Shown: positions 54,679 to 63,232, numbered from the stretch's first letter. The stretch is DNA of 64,000 bases from an uncultured Eggerthellaceae bacterium (GCA_944320405.1 CALUHI010000001.1:1-64000); one strand, 5' to 3'. Translations and numbers: made by a program. The notes: a model not told the origin generated them from the letters alone.

Positions 54679-55041
54679 GGGGCGCTCCTCTCGTATTGTC
54701 GGGCGAAACTGTGTTCAATGCAGGTTTTTCCACGTTGGACGACGCGACCGTCGCGATCGAGACTCCAGAACAGACCGCCGCTGCGTGCATGTCTCGACCC
54801 ATACGCTCCTCACCTGGAGTTTTGTCTGGGCGTTCCGCAAATCGTACAGCATCGCGCTGCGGCAAGCAGCACCTCGCCGTGCGTATACGTCGACCATCGG
54901 CGAAAAAACTGCATTCAACCCAACTGACACGTGCATGATACACTTCCCAAGCAGAAGAATTGCACATCCGCCCCTTTAGACGCAAGGGAATACGATAGGC
55001 TGCATAGAGAGAAAAGAAGCGGAACGAGGCGCAGCACAGCG
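54679..55041. other. Non-coding gap containing a hairpin-forming element
   Basis: This 363-bp gap between the divergent Nudix and TsaC genes holds the inverted-repeat element at 54709-54923. Several short frames exist on both strands, but none has a ribosome site and a recognisable product. No clear promoter was found for tsaC. Confidence 0.5.
54709..54923. repeat. 215-bp element with 36-bp imperfect inverted ends
   Basis: The left end (54709-54744) and the reverse complement of the right end (54888-54923) agree at roughly 70% of 36 positions, with a near-identical core AATGCAG. About 140 bp separate the arms. The form resembles a miniature inverted-repeat element or a long hairpin, but there is no target duplication that I can see and no second copy in the window. 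Confidence 0.4.
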
Positions 55042-55710
55042 ATGGCCGGCAAGACGTACAACATCCAGAAGATCGACGAGAAGTCGATCGCGCTTGCCGC
55101 GGCGCTGATCAGGCGAGGCGAGCTCGTTGTCATCCCCACCGACACGGTGTATGGAGTGGCCGCCGACCCGACGAACCCTGAAGCGGTCGCGAGAATCTTC
55201 GCAGCGAAGCACCGTCCCGCGCAAAAGGCGGTGCAGGTGCTGTTGCCTTCGCTCGATGACTTGCCGCGCTTCGGGCTCTCGCTTCCCGCCCCGCTCGACA
55301 AGCTTGCACGTGCATTCTGTCCGGGAGGTTTCTCCCCCATTTGCATCGCAGAGCCCGGCTGCCCCTTCGTCACCGTGCGTATCGCTGAAGACGAGCATTT
55401 CACGCACACGCAGGGCATCCGCATCCCTGACTCAGCCGCGGCACTGGCAATCCTTGAGGCTGCGGGGCCGCTCGCGACGTCGAGCGCCAACCGCTCCGGC
55501 GACGCTTCGGCGCAAACCGTCGAGGAAGCCGCCGAAGAGCTGGGCGACGCAGTTGCGCTTTACCTGGATGGCGGCCCCACGCCCGGCCCCGTCTCGAGCA
55601 CCGTGGTCGCTGCCGAGCCCGATGCGGAAGGCGGCGTAGCCATCCTCCGTGAGGGAGTCATTTCCCACGAGAAACTAAAAAGTGTTCTTCAAAACCCGAC
55701 GAAGCGATAA
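55042..55710 (+). CDS. L-threonylcarbamoyladenylate synthase (TsaC/Sua5/YciO family)
   Basis: This family makes threonylcarbamoyl-AMP for the t6A37 modification of tRNAs. Key features are IPTDTVYGVAADP near residue 32, KHRPAQKAVQVLLPS and SSANRSGDASAQT. The 222-aa length matches the single-domain TsaC or YciO form without the Sua5 C-terminal domain. The start at 55042 has only a weak ribosome site (GAGG), but upstream in-frame ATG codons are worse. YciO paralogues are hard to exclude. Confidence 0.85.
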   Translation: MAGKTYNIQKIDEKSIALAAALIRRGELVVIPTDTVYGVAADPTNPEAVARIFAAKHRPAQKAVQVLLPSLDDLPRFGLSLPAPLDKLARAFCPGGFSPICIAEPGCPFVTVRIAEDEHFTHTQGIRIPDSAAALAILEAAGPLATSSANRSGDASAQTVEEAAEELGDAVALYLDGGPTPGPVSSTVVAAEPDAEGGVAILREGVISHEKLKSVLQNPTKR

Positions 55711-55735
55711 GGTACGGCTGCGCCGAACGTTCAGA

Positions 55736-56155
55736 TCATCCGAGGGTTTTCGCCATAAGATCGGCCGCGACGGCAGGATAGTCCCGCAGCACACGTAAAA
55801 GCGTATCCGCTGTCTTGTTTTGAAACACGGAGTCATTCTCCCAGCGAACCACTGTTTTGGGTCCCGCTCCGATAAGGCACTCGAACGCTGCCTGCGAAAG
55901 CCCGAGCGATTCCCGCAACGCTTTTATCTCGCAGCCGGGAAGAAGCCCCCTCGCCCTTTTCAGTTTGGCGACCGCGGACCGATGGAGCCGATCGGCGACT
56001 TCGGGATCAAAAAACGACTCGCCGCACACCGCGCACATTCCATGCTCCACGTCATCAACAACGACAAGCTCGCCTCTCACATCCCACTCCACAGGACCAA
56101 CGAGGCGCGCTACCTCCCCTCCGCAGAGAGGGCAAATCGACGGAATGCCCACCAT
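55736..56155 (-). CDS. mqsA: MqsA-family antitoxin
   Basis: A zinc-binding antitoxin and repressor. The zinc cysteines C8, C11, C41 and C44 (ICPLCGG, GMCAVCGES) have E. coli MqsA-like 3-30-3 spacing, and the C-terminal Xre-type helix-turn-helix reads LGLSQAAFECLIGAGPKTVVRWE. The start could be 56155 (used here, 139 aa) or 56167. In either case the gene overlaps mqsR by more than 40 bp. The order toxin then antitoxin is as in E. coli mqsRA. Confidence 0.88.
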   Translation of the reverse strand: MVGIPSICPLCGGEVARLVGPVEWDVRGELVVVDDVEHGMCAVCGESFFDPEVADRLHRSAVAKLKRARGLLPGCEIKALRESLGLSQAAFECLIGAGPKTVVRWENDSVFQNKTADTLLRVLRDYPAVAADLMAKTLG

Positions 56156-56484
56156 CCATACCCCCATTCCTTACTTGAAAGGACGACCACCACAAGGGAT
56201 CGGGACTCGATGAGGAACTTCACATAGAACTCGCCATCGATCTCATCATCGCTATATCGGCAACGATAGACATCCGCGAGCAACCCTCCCTCACGGTCGG
56301 GAAGAAGCGTTTCCACGTATTCGTTCTCATCCAGCGACAAGACGAATTCAATCGCCTTTCTCGGCGAATACCCGTGATTCCTCAGCCAGCTGGTTCCTTT
56401 CTTCGTAAGGGAAACCCTGCCGGAAGACACGAGCGATTTGACTAGGCCGAGATCGTATTCAAGGGAAGTCCTCTTCTCTGTCAT
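56110..56484 (-). CDS. mqsR: MqsR-like RNA interferase toxin
   Basis: A 124-aa protein similar to MqsR, a RelE-fold mRNA interferase. The call rests on size, the LVKSLVSSGRVSLTKKG and EFYVKFLIESRSLVVVVLSSKEW segments and the tight pairing with MqsA. The start ATG abuts a 17-bp palindrome, with no Shine-Dalgarno sequence between them, suggesting weak or leaderless translation. The mqsA start lies inside this gene. Confidence 0.8.
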   Translation of the reverse strand: MTEKRTSLEYDLGLVKSLVSSGRVSLTKKGTSWLRNHGYSPRKAIEFVLSLDENEYVETLLPDREGGLLADVYRCRYSDDEIDGEFYVKFLIESRSLVVVVLSSKEWGYGWWAFRRFALSAEGR

Positions 56485-56501
56485 GGTAGCATCATGCTAC
56501 C
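56485..56501. promoter_or_regulatory. Operator palindrome of mqsRA
   Basis: GGTAGCAT-C-ATGCTACC is a perfect 8-bp inverted repeat with one central base that ends exactly at the mqsR start codon. By analogy with MqsA autoregulation it is the likely antitoxin binding site. It also occupies the place of the ribosome site. Confidence 0.6.
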
Positions 56502-56699
56502 TAAATCGCAACATGAGGAAAGAAAACCGCAGCGCATGGAAGCCTCCTTCTCTCGAAGCGGCTGTCCTTGCATCTGACAAGTTAGGCGAACCAACCAAAG
56601 AACATTTGTTCGTATTATATCACGAAAACACAGAACCCATTACACGCGCTCTAAAAGCGACCTACGGATCTCGATTCCTTATCTATCGGATTCGTCGCA
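56502..56699 (+). other. AT-richer gap, possible small ORF
   Basis: This 198-bp stretch is richer in A and T than its surroundings. A plus-strand frame from ATG 56513 to a stop at 56720-56722 could encode about 69 aa (starting MRKENRSAW), but the product is unknown, its ribosome site is poor and it overlaps the end of the next gene. A GAACATTTGTTC hairpin occurs near 56602. It may be the relic of a former gene. Confidence 0.3.
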
Positions 56700-57386
56700 C
56701 TAGCGGCCCTTGCGGCGGTTGACAACGAATCCGACGCCGGCCTTGGCGGCTTTCACAGCAGCACCTGCAACCTTCGGTGCCGCTTTGGCAGTGGCAACCA
56801 CCGTCTTTCCCGCCACCTCGGGCGCCTTCCGCGCCACGGTGCGCGCGGCATTGCCGGCGACTTCCGGAGCCTTCTGCGCCACGGCTCGCACGGCGTTGCC
56901 GGCAACTTCAGGAGCCTTCTCGACGGCATTGCGCGCCGTCCTCGACGCCTGCTCTTTGGCGGCAGCGCCCAGTTTGGCAGCAGCTTCGTCGAGCTTGGCC
57001 TCGATCGGCGTCGCCTCGCGTCCAGTGAAGTTGCGATGCCCCTTGCTCGCCAGCGCCGCGCCGCCCGCGATGGATGCAACGCCAGGTCCGGGAAGCACGC
57101 ACATTGGAACGCCAGCCGCCATCAGCGCAGCACCGCCCGCCATCTGCGCGGCTCCCTTGACTTTTTGAGCGACAGGGACCTCGCGCGCTGATCCTGCGGC
57201 ACCGCGAGGCGTCTCGACCCTCACTTGGTCCGCGGAAACATGAGGAATCGAAGCGCCACCATCGGCGGGAGCGTCATCCACCGTCACGTTTTGCGCCGAA
57301 ACCACATGAGGGCCCGACCCGCCTTCAGCGTCCATCGGCATATGGAAATAATCGTCATGGGAAGCGTTTCGGGAAGCGTCAGCCAT
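56700..57386 (-). CDS. Alanine/lysine-rich repeat protein of unknown function
   Basis: A 228-aa protein with no recognised domain. The middle (about 75-105) is a short hydrophobic Gly/Ala segment (GGAALMAAGVPMCVLPG). The C-terminal third is a run of near-repeats built on KAPEVAGNA.RAVAQ with a period of 14-15 residues, rich in Ala, Val and Lys, similar in texture to histone-H1-like or phasin-like tails. The DNA repeats too (about 56790-56930), so the repeat number may vary between strains. It is a single gene. Confidence 0.55.
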   Translation of the reverse strand: MADASRNASHDDYFHMPMDAEGGSGPHVVSAQNVTVDDAPADGGASIPHVSADQVRVETPRGAAGSAREVPVAQKVKGAAQMAGGAALMAAGVPMCVLPGPGVASIAGGAALASKGHRNFTGREATPIEAKLDEAAAKLGAAAKEQASRTARNAVEKAPEVAGNAVRAVAQKAPEVAGNAARTVARKAPEVAGKTVVATAKAAPKVAGAAVKAAKAGVGFVVNRRKGR

Positions 57387-57507
57387 GGCTCCATCATCCT
57401 TTCGGAAACCTTTTCCCGATTATACCGGCCTCGTGAAGCGAACGCTTCCCCGCACCGTGACGCCACGGCAACAGGTTGGAATCAAACGCGTGCCGCCGCG
57501 CGTCCTG

Positions 57508-59418
57508 CTACTTTTCGGCGTCCTCCAGCATGGAGGCGATCGCGCGCATGAGGTCGCTGCGGTGCAGCGCGCCGATCAGCTTGCCGTCCTCGACGACGGG
57601 CAGCTCCTTCAGGCGCTTGTCCGCCAACACATGGCACGCTTCCTCGAAAGAGACATTCGGCCCAACGCTCACCACCTGGCGCGTTGCCATCTGACCGACG
57701 TTGATGTCGCTAAGGTGCTTGACGCGCTCGTAAACGTTCTCGTCGTCAAGCTGACGCAGCACCAAAAAACCGGTCGATCCCGTGACCGCCTGCATCTCGT
57801 CGCCGAAGTAGCGCAGCACATCGCCGTTGGACAGGAAGCCCTCCACGGTGCCGTCGGAGCCCACAACAATCGCGCCGCTGGCACCAGACGCCGCCAACGC
57901 GCGCGCCGCCTCACCCATATGGGCGCTAGCAGGAATGGTCAACGGATGGGTGTCCATCACTTCGGCGACGGTGTGCTTCACGCCAGCAGGGTCAACCGTG
58001 GTGGAAGAGCCACGTACGGGATCTTTGTCGCTCTTGCGGTTGCGCACGCACAGCACCACCAGCACCAAAGCGATCAGCGCCAGTACCAGCACCGCCGCGT
58101 AAGACAGATGGTAGCTTGTCGCCAACTGCTCAACCTGCGACGCGCCCGGCATCGCCATCGACAGGCCAACGGCGCTGAACGACATGATGAGCGCGGTGCC
58201 TAGCGAGCCTCCCACCTGATTCATCGTGTTTGAGACAGCGGTAGCATGCTGCACGAGCTCGTTGTCGAGCGAGTTGACGCCCCACGTGTTGACGGGCGTC
58301 GTCAGCATTTGCAAGCCCATGCTTACCGCCACATAAGTGACGATGAAGAAGATGATGGACGAACCCGCCCCAAGGAAGAACATGCCGGCGCTGCCCGCCG
58401 TCAACACGATGGCACCGGCAATCGCGATGCCACGCACGCCCGACTTGTCGAACACACGGCCGGCGAACAGGCCCATCGCCGCACCCAGGACGGCACCCGG
58501 AAGGGTTGCCAAACCGCTGATAGTTGCCGAGAAGCCCAAGACGTTCTGCACGTACAGAGGCATGAGGACGCTCAGGCCGATGAGGACGGCTTGAAGGATG
58601 CCCACCACGATGAAAGCCGTGCGGTAACGGCGGCTCTTCAGCACCTCAAGGCGCAGCATGGGCTCGTCAAGTTTGAACTGGCGCCACGCGAACAGACCCA
58701 CCAACACCAGACCGACAATCATCATCCCCGCGCACAGCACCACGTTGTCGGACGAAGCGAACGAAGACAGCCCGTACAGCAGCGGCACCAGGCCCACTGT
58801 CGAGAGGATCACCGACAGCAGATCCATCGACGTGCGCGGAAAGCCCTCGTGGTTGATGAGCGTGCGCTGCGCAAACACGATGACCAGCACCGATGCGGCA
58901 ACCACCACGCCGAACAGCGCGCGCCATCCCACCACGTCGACCAGCAGACCGCCCGCGGTCGGACCAATGGCAGGAGCGAAGGCAATCACCAAGCCCACCA
59001 GGCCCATGGCCGCGCCGCGGCTCTCACGCGGGAACGTCAGCAGAATCAGCGACATCACCATCACCATCATGACGCCGGTCGACATCGCCTGCATCACACG
59101 GCCGATCAAAAGCACCGCGAACGCAGGCGCAATCGCAGCGACCAAGCTGCCTGCCGCGAACAGCGTCATGCATCCAAGAAACAGACGGCGCGTGGAGAAA
59201 CGCCCCATGAACCACGCCGCCAGCGGGATCACGACCGCTTCAGTAAGCGCGTACGCCGAGGTGAGCCACTGCACCGTGGTCTCGTCGACGCTCATATGCT
59301 GCATGATCGACGGCAGCGCCGGCGAAAGCAGCGTCTGGTTCAAAACCACCAGCACCGCGCCCGCTAGCAGCACGATCACCATGCGCTTCTGTTCTTTCGT
59401 GATACCCAAAGATCCCAT
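57508..59418 (-). CDS. MFS (DHA2, 14-helix) transporter fused to tandem CBS domains
   Basis: Residues 1-480 are an EmrB/QacA-type major facilitator with about 14 helices, opening with LLAGAVLVVLNQTLLSPALPSIM and containing GxxxGPxxGG-like FAPAIGPTAGGLLVD. Residues about 500-636 carry two CBS motifs (VAEVMDTHPLTIPASA, GQMATRQVVSVGPNVSFEEA and VVEDGKLIGALHRSDL). CBS domains bind adenine nucleotides and usually gate channels, so an MFS-CBS chain is uncommon. The start at 59418 follows GCGAGG. An in-frame ATG at 59460 lies in the loop of a leader hairpin. MarR is divergent and is the likely repressor. Confidence 0.85.
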   Translation of the reverse strand: MGSLGITKEQKRMVIVLLAGAVLVVLNQTLLSPALPSIMQHMSVDETTVQWLTSAYALTEAVVIPLAAWFMGRFSTRRLFLGCMTLFAAGSLVAAIAPAFAVLLIGRVMQAMSTGVMMVMVMSLILLTFPRESRGAAMGLVGLVIAFAPAIGPTAGGLLVDVVGWRALFGVVVAASVLVIVFAQRTLINHEGFPRTSMDLLSVILSTVGLVPLLYGLSSFASSDNVVLCAGMMIVGLVLVGLFAWRQFKLDEPMLRLEVLKSRRYRTAFIVVGILQAVLIGLSVLMPLYVQNVLGFSATISGLATLPGAVLGAAMGLFAGRVFDKSGVRGIAIAGAIVLTAGSAGMFFLGAGSSIIFFIVTYVAVSMGLQMLTTPVNTWGVNSLDNELVQHATAVSNTMNQVGGSLGTALIMSFSAVGLSMAMPGASQVEQLATSYHLSYAAVLVLALIALVLVVLCVRNRKSDKDPVRGSSTTVDPAGVKHTVAEVMDTHPLTIPASAHMGEAARALAASGASGAIVVGSDGTVEGFLSNGDVLRYFGDEMQAVTGSTGFLVLRQLDDENVYERVKHLSDINVGQMATRQVVSVGPNVSFEEACHVLADKRLKELPVVEDGKLIGALHRSDLMRAIASMLEDAEK

Positions 59419-59439
59419 ACGGCCTCGCTTTCTGCAGCA

Positions 59440-59471
59440 AAACGCCCCGCTTCCTTGCATGCGGGGCGTTT
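59440..59471 (-). terminator. Leader hairpin in front of the MFS-CBS gene
   Basis: On the minus strand AAACGCCCCGC and GCGGGGCGTTT form an 11-bp stem with a 10-base loop, followed by TTTTGC. It starts about 18 bases into the transcript of the promoter at 59496-59523 and 22 bases before the start codon. It could work as an attenuator; the T run is short. Confidence 0.5.
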
Positions 59472-59482
59472 CAGCTTTATAG

Positions 59483-59523
59483 TTGATAGTCGTCAAGTAT
59501 AACAAATGCTTGACCTTCATCAA
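59483..59523. promoter_or_regulatory. MarR-type operator and MFS promoter
   Basis: TTGATAGTCGTCAAG (59483-59497) and CTTGACCTTCATCAA (59509-59523) are inverted repeats matching at 11 of 15 positions around an 11-bp centre. On the minus strand TTGATG (59518-59523) and TATACT (59496-59501) form a promoter with a 16-bp spacer for the MFS gene, inside the operator. Confidence 0.6.
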
Positions 59524-59546
59524 CAATTTCACCATAAAGAGGAACC

Positions 59547-60068
59547 ATGGAGCGAAACCACGCCATCGAGCCGATCATCCAGGCAACCCTGTACTTCCAC
59601 GAGCTGTTCAAGAAAACCTTGGTGGCAAGCCAGCCAGAGCGCATTTTCACCAAAACGCAGATGGATCTGATGATCACACTGCACGTCGAGGGCAGTATGA
59701 ACATGTCAGCACTCAGCGAGCGCGCGGGAATCGCCCCCGAACAGGCGACACGCGCGCTGAAGAATCTCCGCGAGCGCGGCTTGGCAGACGCCGTGCGCAG
59801 CGACGAGAACCGCCGCATGGTCATCGCTCAGCTGACCGAAGAGGGCGCGCTGATAATGGACGAGCATCTGCGCGCAGTCGAAGAGAACCTACGCGCCAGC
59901 TTGGAGGGCCTCAACGACGACGAGATGGATCAGCTCGCCGAAGCGGCGTCAACTGCGGTCGGTCTCATGGGCAAAACCGGGTTGCGTCATGTTGTCCCCG
60001 CCCCACCGAAACGCCGCACTAGCGCAGCGCAAGCCTTGCCCTCAAAAGCAGACGCCCCACAAGAGTAA
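59547..60068 (+). CDS. MarR-family transcriptional regulator
   Basis: A 173-aa winged-helix regulator. The core IFTKTQMDLMITLHVEG, NMSALSERAGIAPEQATRALKNLRERGLAD and DENRRMVIAQLTEEG follow the MarR pattern of helix-turn-helix plus wing. AGAGGAACC precedes the ATG. It is divergent from the MFS-CBS exporter and most likely represses it until a toxic ligand binds. A Pro/Ala-rich tail of about 25 residues is extra. Confidence 0.9.
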   Translation: MERNHAIEPIIQATLYFHELFKKTLVASQPERIFTKTQMDLMITLHVEGSMNMSALSERAGIAPEQATRALKNLRERGLADAVRSDENRRMVIAQLTEEGALIMDEHLRAVEENLRASLEGLNDDEMDQLAEAASTAVGLMGKTGLRHVVPAPPKRRTSAAQALPSKADAPQE

Positions 60069-60228
60069 AGGCACGCACCTTAGTTCCGCGCCCAAAAGCC
60101 GCACGGCGCGCCGCGTTGCTCAACCGCTTGTTAAATCACGGCAAGATCGCAGCCACCCAGCCCCGCACGCGCCAACCCGCCGTTTATAATGCCGCAAGCA
60201 CGTCCCCGAAGAGAAACGAGGAAACACC

Positions 60229-60495
60229 ATGGATGTGAACCAGATCATCGAGCAGGTCACCAGCCATCTGCAGGATGCCCCCGAGAAGATCAAGGACGTC
60301 ATCGCCGACCCGAAGAGTGCGATCGAGGAGATTACCGGCCAGAATCTGGACGGCGTGGACATGGGCGAAATCGTCGAACAGGTCAAGAACAAGCTGGGCG
60401 AGGCAGGCGTTGATGTCGCTGGCTTTCTGGGCGACCTTGGCGAGAATATCGGTGGTGCTGTGAGCGGCATCCTGGACAGCATCTTCAAGAAGTAG
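60229..60495 (+). CDS. Small acidic protein of unknown function
   Basis: An 88-aa protein with a likely amphipathic helical N-terminal half (IIEQVTSHLQDAPEKIKDVI) and a Gly-rich C-terminal segment (GGAVSGILDSIFKK). GAGGAAACACC precedes the ATG. I know no function; short proteins of this texture are common in this class. It is a single gene with its own terminator. Confidence 0.6.
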   Translation: MDVNQIIEQVTSHLQDAPEKIKDVIADPKSAIEEITGQNLDGVDMGEIVEQVKNKLGEAGVDVAGFLGDLGENIGGAVSGILDSIFKK

Positions 60496-60505
60496 CTCTT
60501 TTCAC

Positions 60506-60535
60506 GGTGCCACCTCCGGGCGGCACCACTTTTAT
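60506..60535 (+). terminator. Intrinsic terminator of the small-protein gene
   Basis: GGTGCC (60506-60511) and GGCACC (60522-60527) form a stem that can be prolonged by CC/GG inside, followed by ACTTTTATA. It lies 11 bases after the stop. Confidence 0.7.
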
Positions 60536-60717
60536 AGGGGTTCCCTCTGCCGAATTATGCGCTTTACTCGGCTAAAGTTTTCCGTATCTGGCCGTGTGAA
60601 AGCAAAAACTATGTTAAAAACTTTCTTGTGAAGCGTTCTCTTCTTCCCGTGTCGCGTGGCTTGTCTACGTCGTGCGGGAAGCTAAAAGAACAGCACCTTC
60701 CCGAGAAAGGAACAACC

Positions 60718-61533
60718 ATGAAGCAGAAAACCGCACGTCCCCTGGCGAAAGCCGCCGCATTCGTGGCCGCTGGCGCCCTGGCCGCGTTCGGCCTGACCGC
60801 TTGCAGCGGCACAGACAACGCCTCCGACAACGGCGGCGACAGCGCCGAAGGCAAGGTCTACGAAATCGTCGCCGACAATGCCTTCGCGCCGTTCGAATTC
60901 CTCCAGGAGGGCTCCGACGGCACCTATGTCGGCGTCGACATGGACATCTTGGCAGCAATCGCTGAAGACCAGGGCTTCGAGTACACGGTGGACAACTGCG
61001 GCTGGGACGCCGCCATCGGCAACCTGAACACCGGTCAGGCTGACGGCATGATCGCCGGCATGTCCATCACCGACGAGCGCAAGGAAACCTACGATTTCTC
61101 CGATCCGTACTACGAGGGCGGTCAGATCATGATCGTCAAGGGCGATAGCGACGTTGCCTCTTATGAGGATCTGCAGGGCAAGACCGTTGCGGTCAAGACC
61201 GGCACCCAGTCTGCCGCCTTCGCCAACAGCATTGCTGAAGAGTACGGCTTCACCGTTGTCACCTACGATGACTCCCCGGCTGTCTATGCAGCGGTGACCG
61301 GCGGCATCGACGCAGCTGGCTTCGAGGACTACGCTGTTATCTCCTACCAGATTGAGAACCAGGACCTCGACCTGAAGATGGTGGGCGACCAGCAGCAGAT
61401 CACCCCGTACGGCTTTGCTGTGCTGAAGGGCAACAACCCCGAGCTCATCGAGATGTTCAACGAGGGTCTGGCGAACATCACCGAGAGCGGCAAGCTCGCC
61501 GAGATCTTCGCCACCTACGGCATCGAGATCTAA
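60718..61533 (+). CDS. Polar amino-acid ABC transporter, substrate-binding lipoprotein
   Basis: The 271-aa product has a lipoprotein signal peptide (1-28) with lipobox LTAC and the lipidated cysteine at residue 29. The mature part is a family 3 solute-binding protein: DNAFAPFEFLQEG, VGVDMDILAAIAE, GMIAGMSITDERKETYDFSDPYYEGGQ. Ligands of the class are polar amino acids such as glutamine, arginine or cystine; the specificity is unknown. AAGGAACAACC precedes the ATG at 60718. It heads a three-gene import operon. Confidence 0.93.
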   Translation: MKQKTARPLAKAAAFVAAGALAAFGLTACSGTDNASDNGGDSAEGKVYEIVADNAFAPFEFLQEGSDGTYVGVDMDILAAIAEDQGFEYTVDNCGWDAAIGNLNTGQADGMIAGMSITDERKETYDFSDPYYEGGQIMIVKGDSDVASYEDLQGKTVAVKTGTQSAAFANSIAEEYGFTVVTYDDSPAVYAAVTGGIDAAGFEDYAVISYQIENQDLDLKMVGDQQQITPYGFAVLKGNNPELIEMFNEGLANITESGKLAEIFATYGIEI

Positions 61534-61543
61534 GCACGCCTTT

Positions 61544-61580
61544 AAGGCGGCCCGCGTCCCTGCGGGCCGCCTTTCTGTTT
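61544..61580 (+). terminator. Intergenic hairpin in the ABC import operon
   Basis: AAGGCGGCCCGC and GCGGGCCGCCTT form a perfect 12-bp stem with a 6-base loop (61544-61573) followed by TCTGTTT. It lies 10 bases after the binding-protein gene and 28 before the permease. It probably stops part of the transcription, so that the binding protein is made in excess. Confidence 0.8.
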
Positions 61581-61608
61581 ATCCGCGCCTCGAAGATAGA
61601 GTAAGCCT

Positions 61609-62280
61609 ATGAACATATTCGATACTTTCCGCGAGTCGCTGCCTTACCTCGTTGACGGCTTCCAAGTCACGCTTTTGGCCTGGATTGTCTCCATCATCAT
61701 CGGCGTGCTTCTGGGCCTGGTAGCATGCCTGATGCGCCTATCCAAGATCGCGCCGCTGCGCGGCATTGGATGGGTGTACATCTGGCTGATCCGCGGCACC
61801 CCTATGATCGTGCAGGCGTTCGTCGTGTACTTTGGCTTCTCGCAAGCCCTCGGCCTGCGCATGTCGCCCCTCACGGCAGGCATCATCACGCTCAGCCTGA
61901 ACTGCGGCGCCTACTTGGCAGAGATCTTCCGCAGCGGCATCCAAGCGGTTCCCAAAGGCCAAGAAGAAGCCGCGCGCAGCTTAGGCATGGGCAAAGCCCG
62001 CACCATGATGCGCATCGTGCTGCCCCAGGCATTCAAGGTGGCTGTGCCGCCTATGGTGAACCAGTTCATCATCACGCTGAAGGACACCTCCATCCTCACC
62101 GTCATCGGCATGCCCGAGATCGTGAACGAGGCGCAGCAATACATCATGATTCACCTGGATTACTTCGAAACCTACATCTGCGTTGCGCTGTTCTACCTGG
62201 TGGTCATCTCGCTTTTGATGCTGCTGTCCAACTACATCGAGAAAAAGATCGGCTACGATCGCAAGGGAAGGCAGGCCTAG
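61609..62280 (+). CDS. Polar amino-acid ABC transporter, permease
   Basis: A 223-aa His/Glu/Gln/Arg-type permease with five helices. The EAA loop is [23 protein letters not shown] (split here as [13 protein letters not shown] and MRIVLPQA). [16 protein letters not shown] is the family start motif. It precedes the ATPase by a 1-bp gap. Usually two copies form the pore. Confidence 0.94.
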   Translation: MNIFDTFRESLPYLVDGFQVTLLAWIVSIIIGVLLGLVACLMRLSKIAPLRGIGWVYIWLIRGTPMIVQAFVVYFGFSQALGLRMSPLTAGIITLSLNCGAYLAEIFRSGIQAVPKGQEEAARSLGMGKARTMMRIVLPQAFKVAVPPMVNQFIITLKDTSILTVIGMPEIVNEAQQYIMIHLDYFETYICVALFYLVVISLLMLLSNYIEKKIGYDRKGRQA

Positions 62281-62281
62281 C

Positions 62282-63160
62282 ATGGCGGAGACGAACGAGA
62301 AGACCTTCGTCGAAGAGCTGCGCTCCGACGACAGCAACACCCCCAAGGCCATGCCCTACGCCACCGGCTACGGTGCCGACGAACCTACGGTAAGCATGCC
62401 CTTGATCGACGAGCAGCTGCCCAAAAGCGACAAGCCCAAGGTGATCGTGGACGGCCTGGTGAAAAGCTTCGGTGACTTGGCCGTGCTCAAAGGCATCGAC
62501 TTGACCGTCACCGAGGGCGAGGTCGTAGTCATCATCGGCCCGTCGGGTGGCGGCAAGTCGTGCTTCCTGCGCTGCCTGAACGGACTGGAAACCGCATCGA
62601 GTGGCTCCATCAAGGTGGACGGCTACGAGATCACCGACAAGAAGACCGACCTCAACAAGGTGCGCCGCAACATCGGCATGGTGTTCCAGAACTTCAACCT
62701 GTTCAGCCACATGACGGTGAAGAAGAACATCATGTTGGCACCGGTGGACTTGAAGGTGTACCCGAAGGCTGAAGCCGAGGAAGTGGCCATGAAGCTGCTG
62801 AGGCGCGTGGGCCTGGAGAGCAAGGCCGACGCCTATCCTCACCAGCTCTCTGGCGGCCAGCAGCAGCGTATCGCCATCGCCCGTGCGCTGGCGATGAACC
62901 CCGACGTCATGCTGTTCGACGAGCCCACAAGCGCCCTTGACCCCGAGATGGTGGGCGAAGTGCTCAACGTCATGAAAGAGCTTGCGCGCGAGGGCATGAC
63001 GATGATCGTGGTCACCCACGAGATGGGTTTTGCACGCGACGTCGCCGACCGCGTGATCTTCCTGTCTGAAGGCTATATCGCCGAGCAGGGCACGCCCGAG
63101 GAGATCTTCGATCACCCGAAGTCCAGCCGTCTGCAAGAGTTTTTGGCGGCGGTTCTGTAG
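62282..63160 (+). CDS. Polar amino-acid ABC transporter, ATP-binding protein
   Basis: The ABC ATPase of the importer. Walker A GPSGGGKS is at residues 86-93; the signature LSGGQQQR, Walker [13 protein letters not shown] and the switch histidine in VVTHEM follow. An N-terminal extension of about 50 residues ([17 protein letters not shown]) precedes the domain and is unusual; typical GlnQ-like proteins have 240-250 aa, this one 292. A start at a later in-frame ATG (near residue 39) is possible but lacks a ribosome site. Confidence 0.93.
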   Translation: MAETNEKTFVEELRSDDSNTPKAMPYATGYGADEPTVSMPLIDEQLPKSDKPKVIVDGLVKSFGDLAVLKGIDLTVTEGEVVVIIGPSGGGKSCFLRCLNGLETASSGSIKVDGYEITDKKTDLNKVRRNIGMVFQNFNLFSHMTVKKNIMLAPVDLKVYPKAEAEEVAMKLLRRVGLESKADAYPHQLSGGQQQRIAIARALAMNPDVMLFDEPTSALDPEMVGEVLNVMKELAREGMTMIVVTHEMGFARDVADRVIFLSEGYIAEQGTPEEIFDHPKSSRLQEFLAAVL

Positions 63161-63185
63161 CATCCGAAACCAACCGAAGGCACAC

Positions 63186-63223
63186 AAGAAGGCCGGCTCC
63201 TCCGTCGAGAAGCCGGCCTTCTT
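63186..63223 (+). terminator. Terminator of the ABC import operon
   Basis: AAGAAGGCCGGCT and AGCCGGCCTTCTT form a perfect 13-bp stem (63186-63198, 63211-63223) with a 12-base loop and are followed by CATTTCC. It lies 25 bases after the ATPase stop. Confidence 0.8.
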
Positions 63224-63232
63224 CATTTCCAG

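Noticed and set aside
54709-54923. The inverted-repeat gap as coding for a small protein
   Set aside because: Short frames exist on both strands but without ribosome sites, and they mirror each other because of the inverted ends.
56513-56722. Possible small gene between mqsR and the Ala/Lys-rich protein gene
   Set aside because: No good ribosome site, no known motif and a 23-bp overlap with a better gene; kept only as a note in the gap entry.
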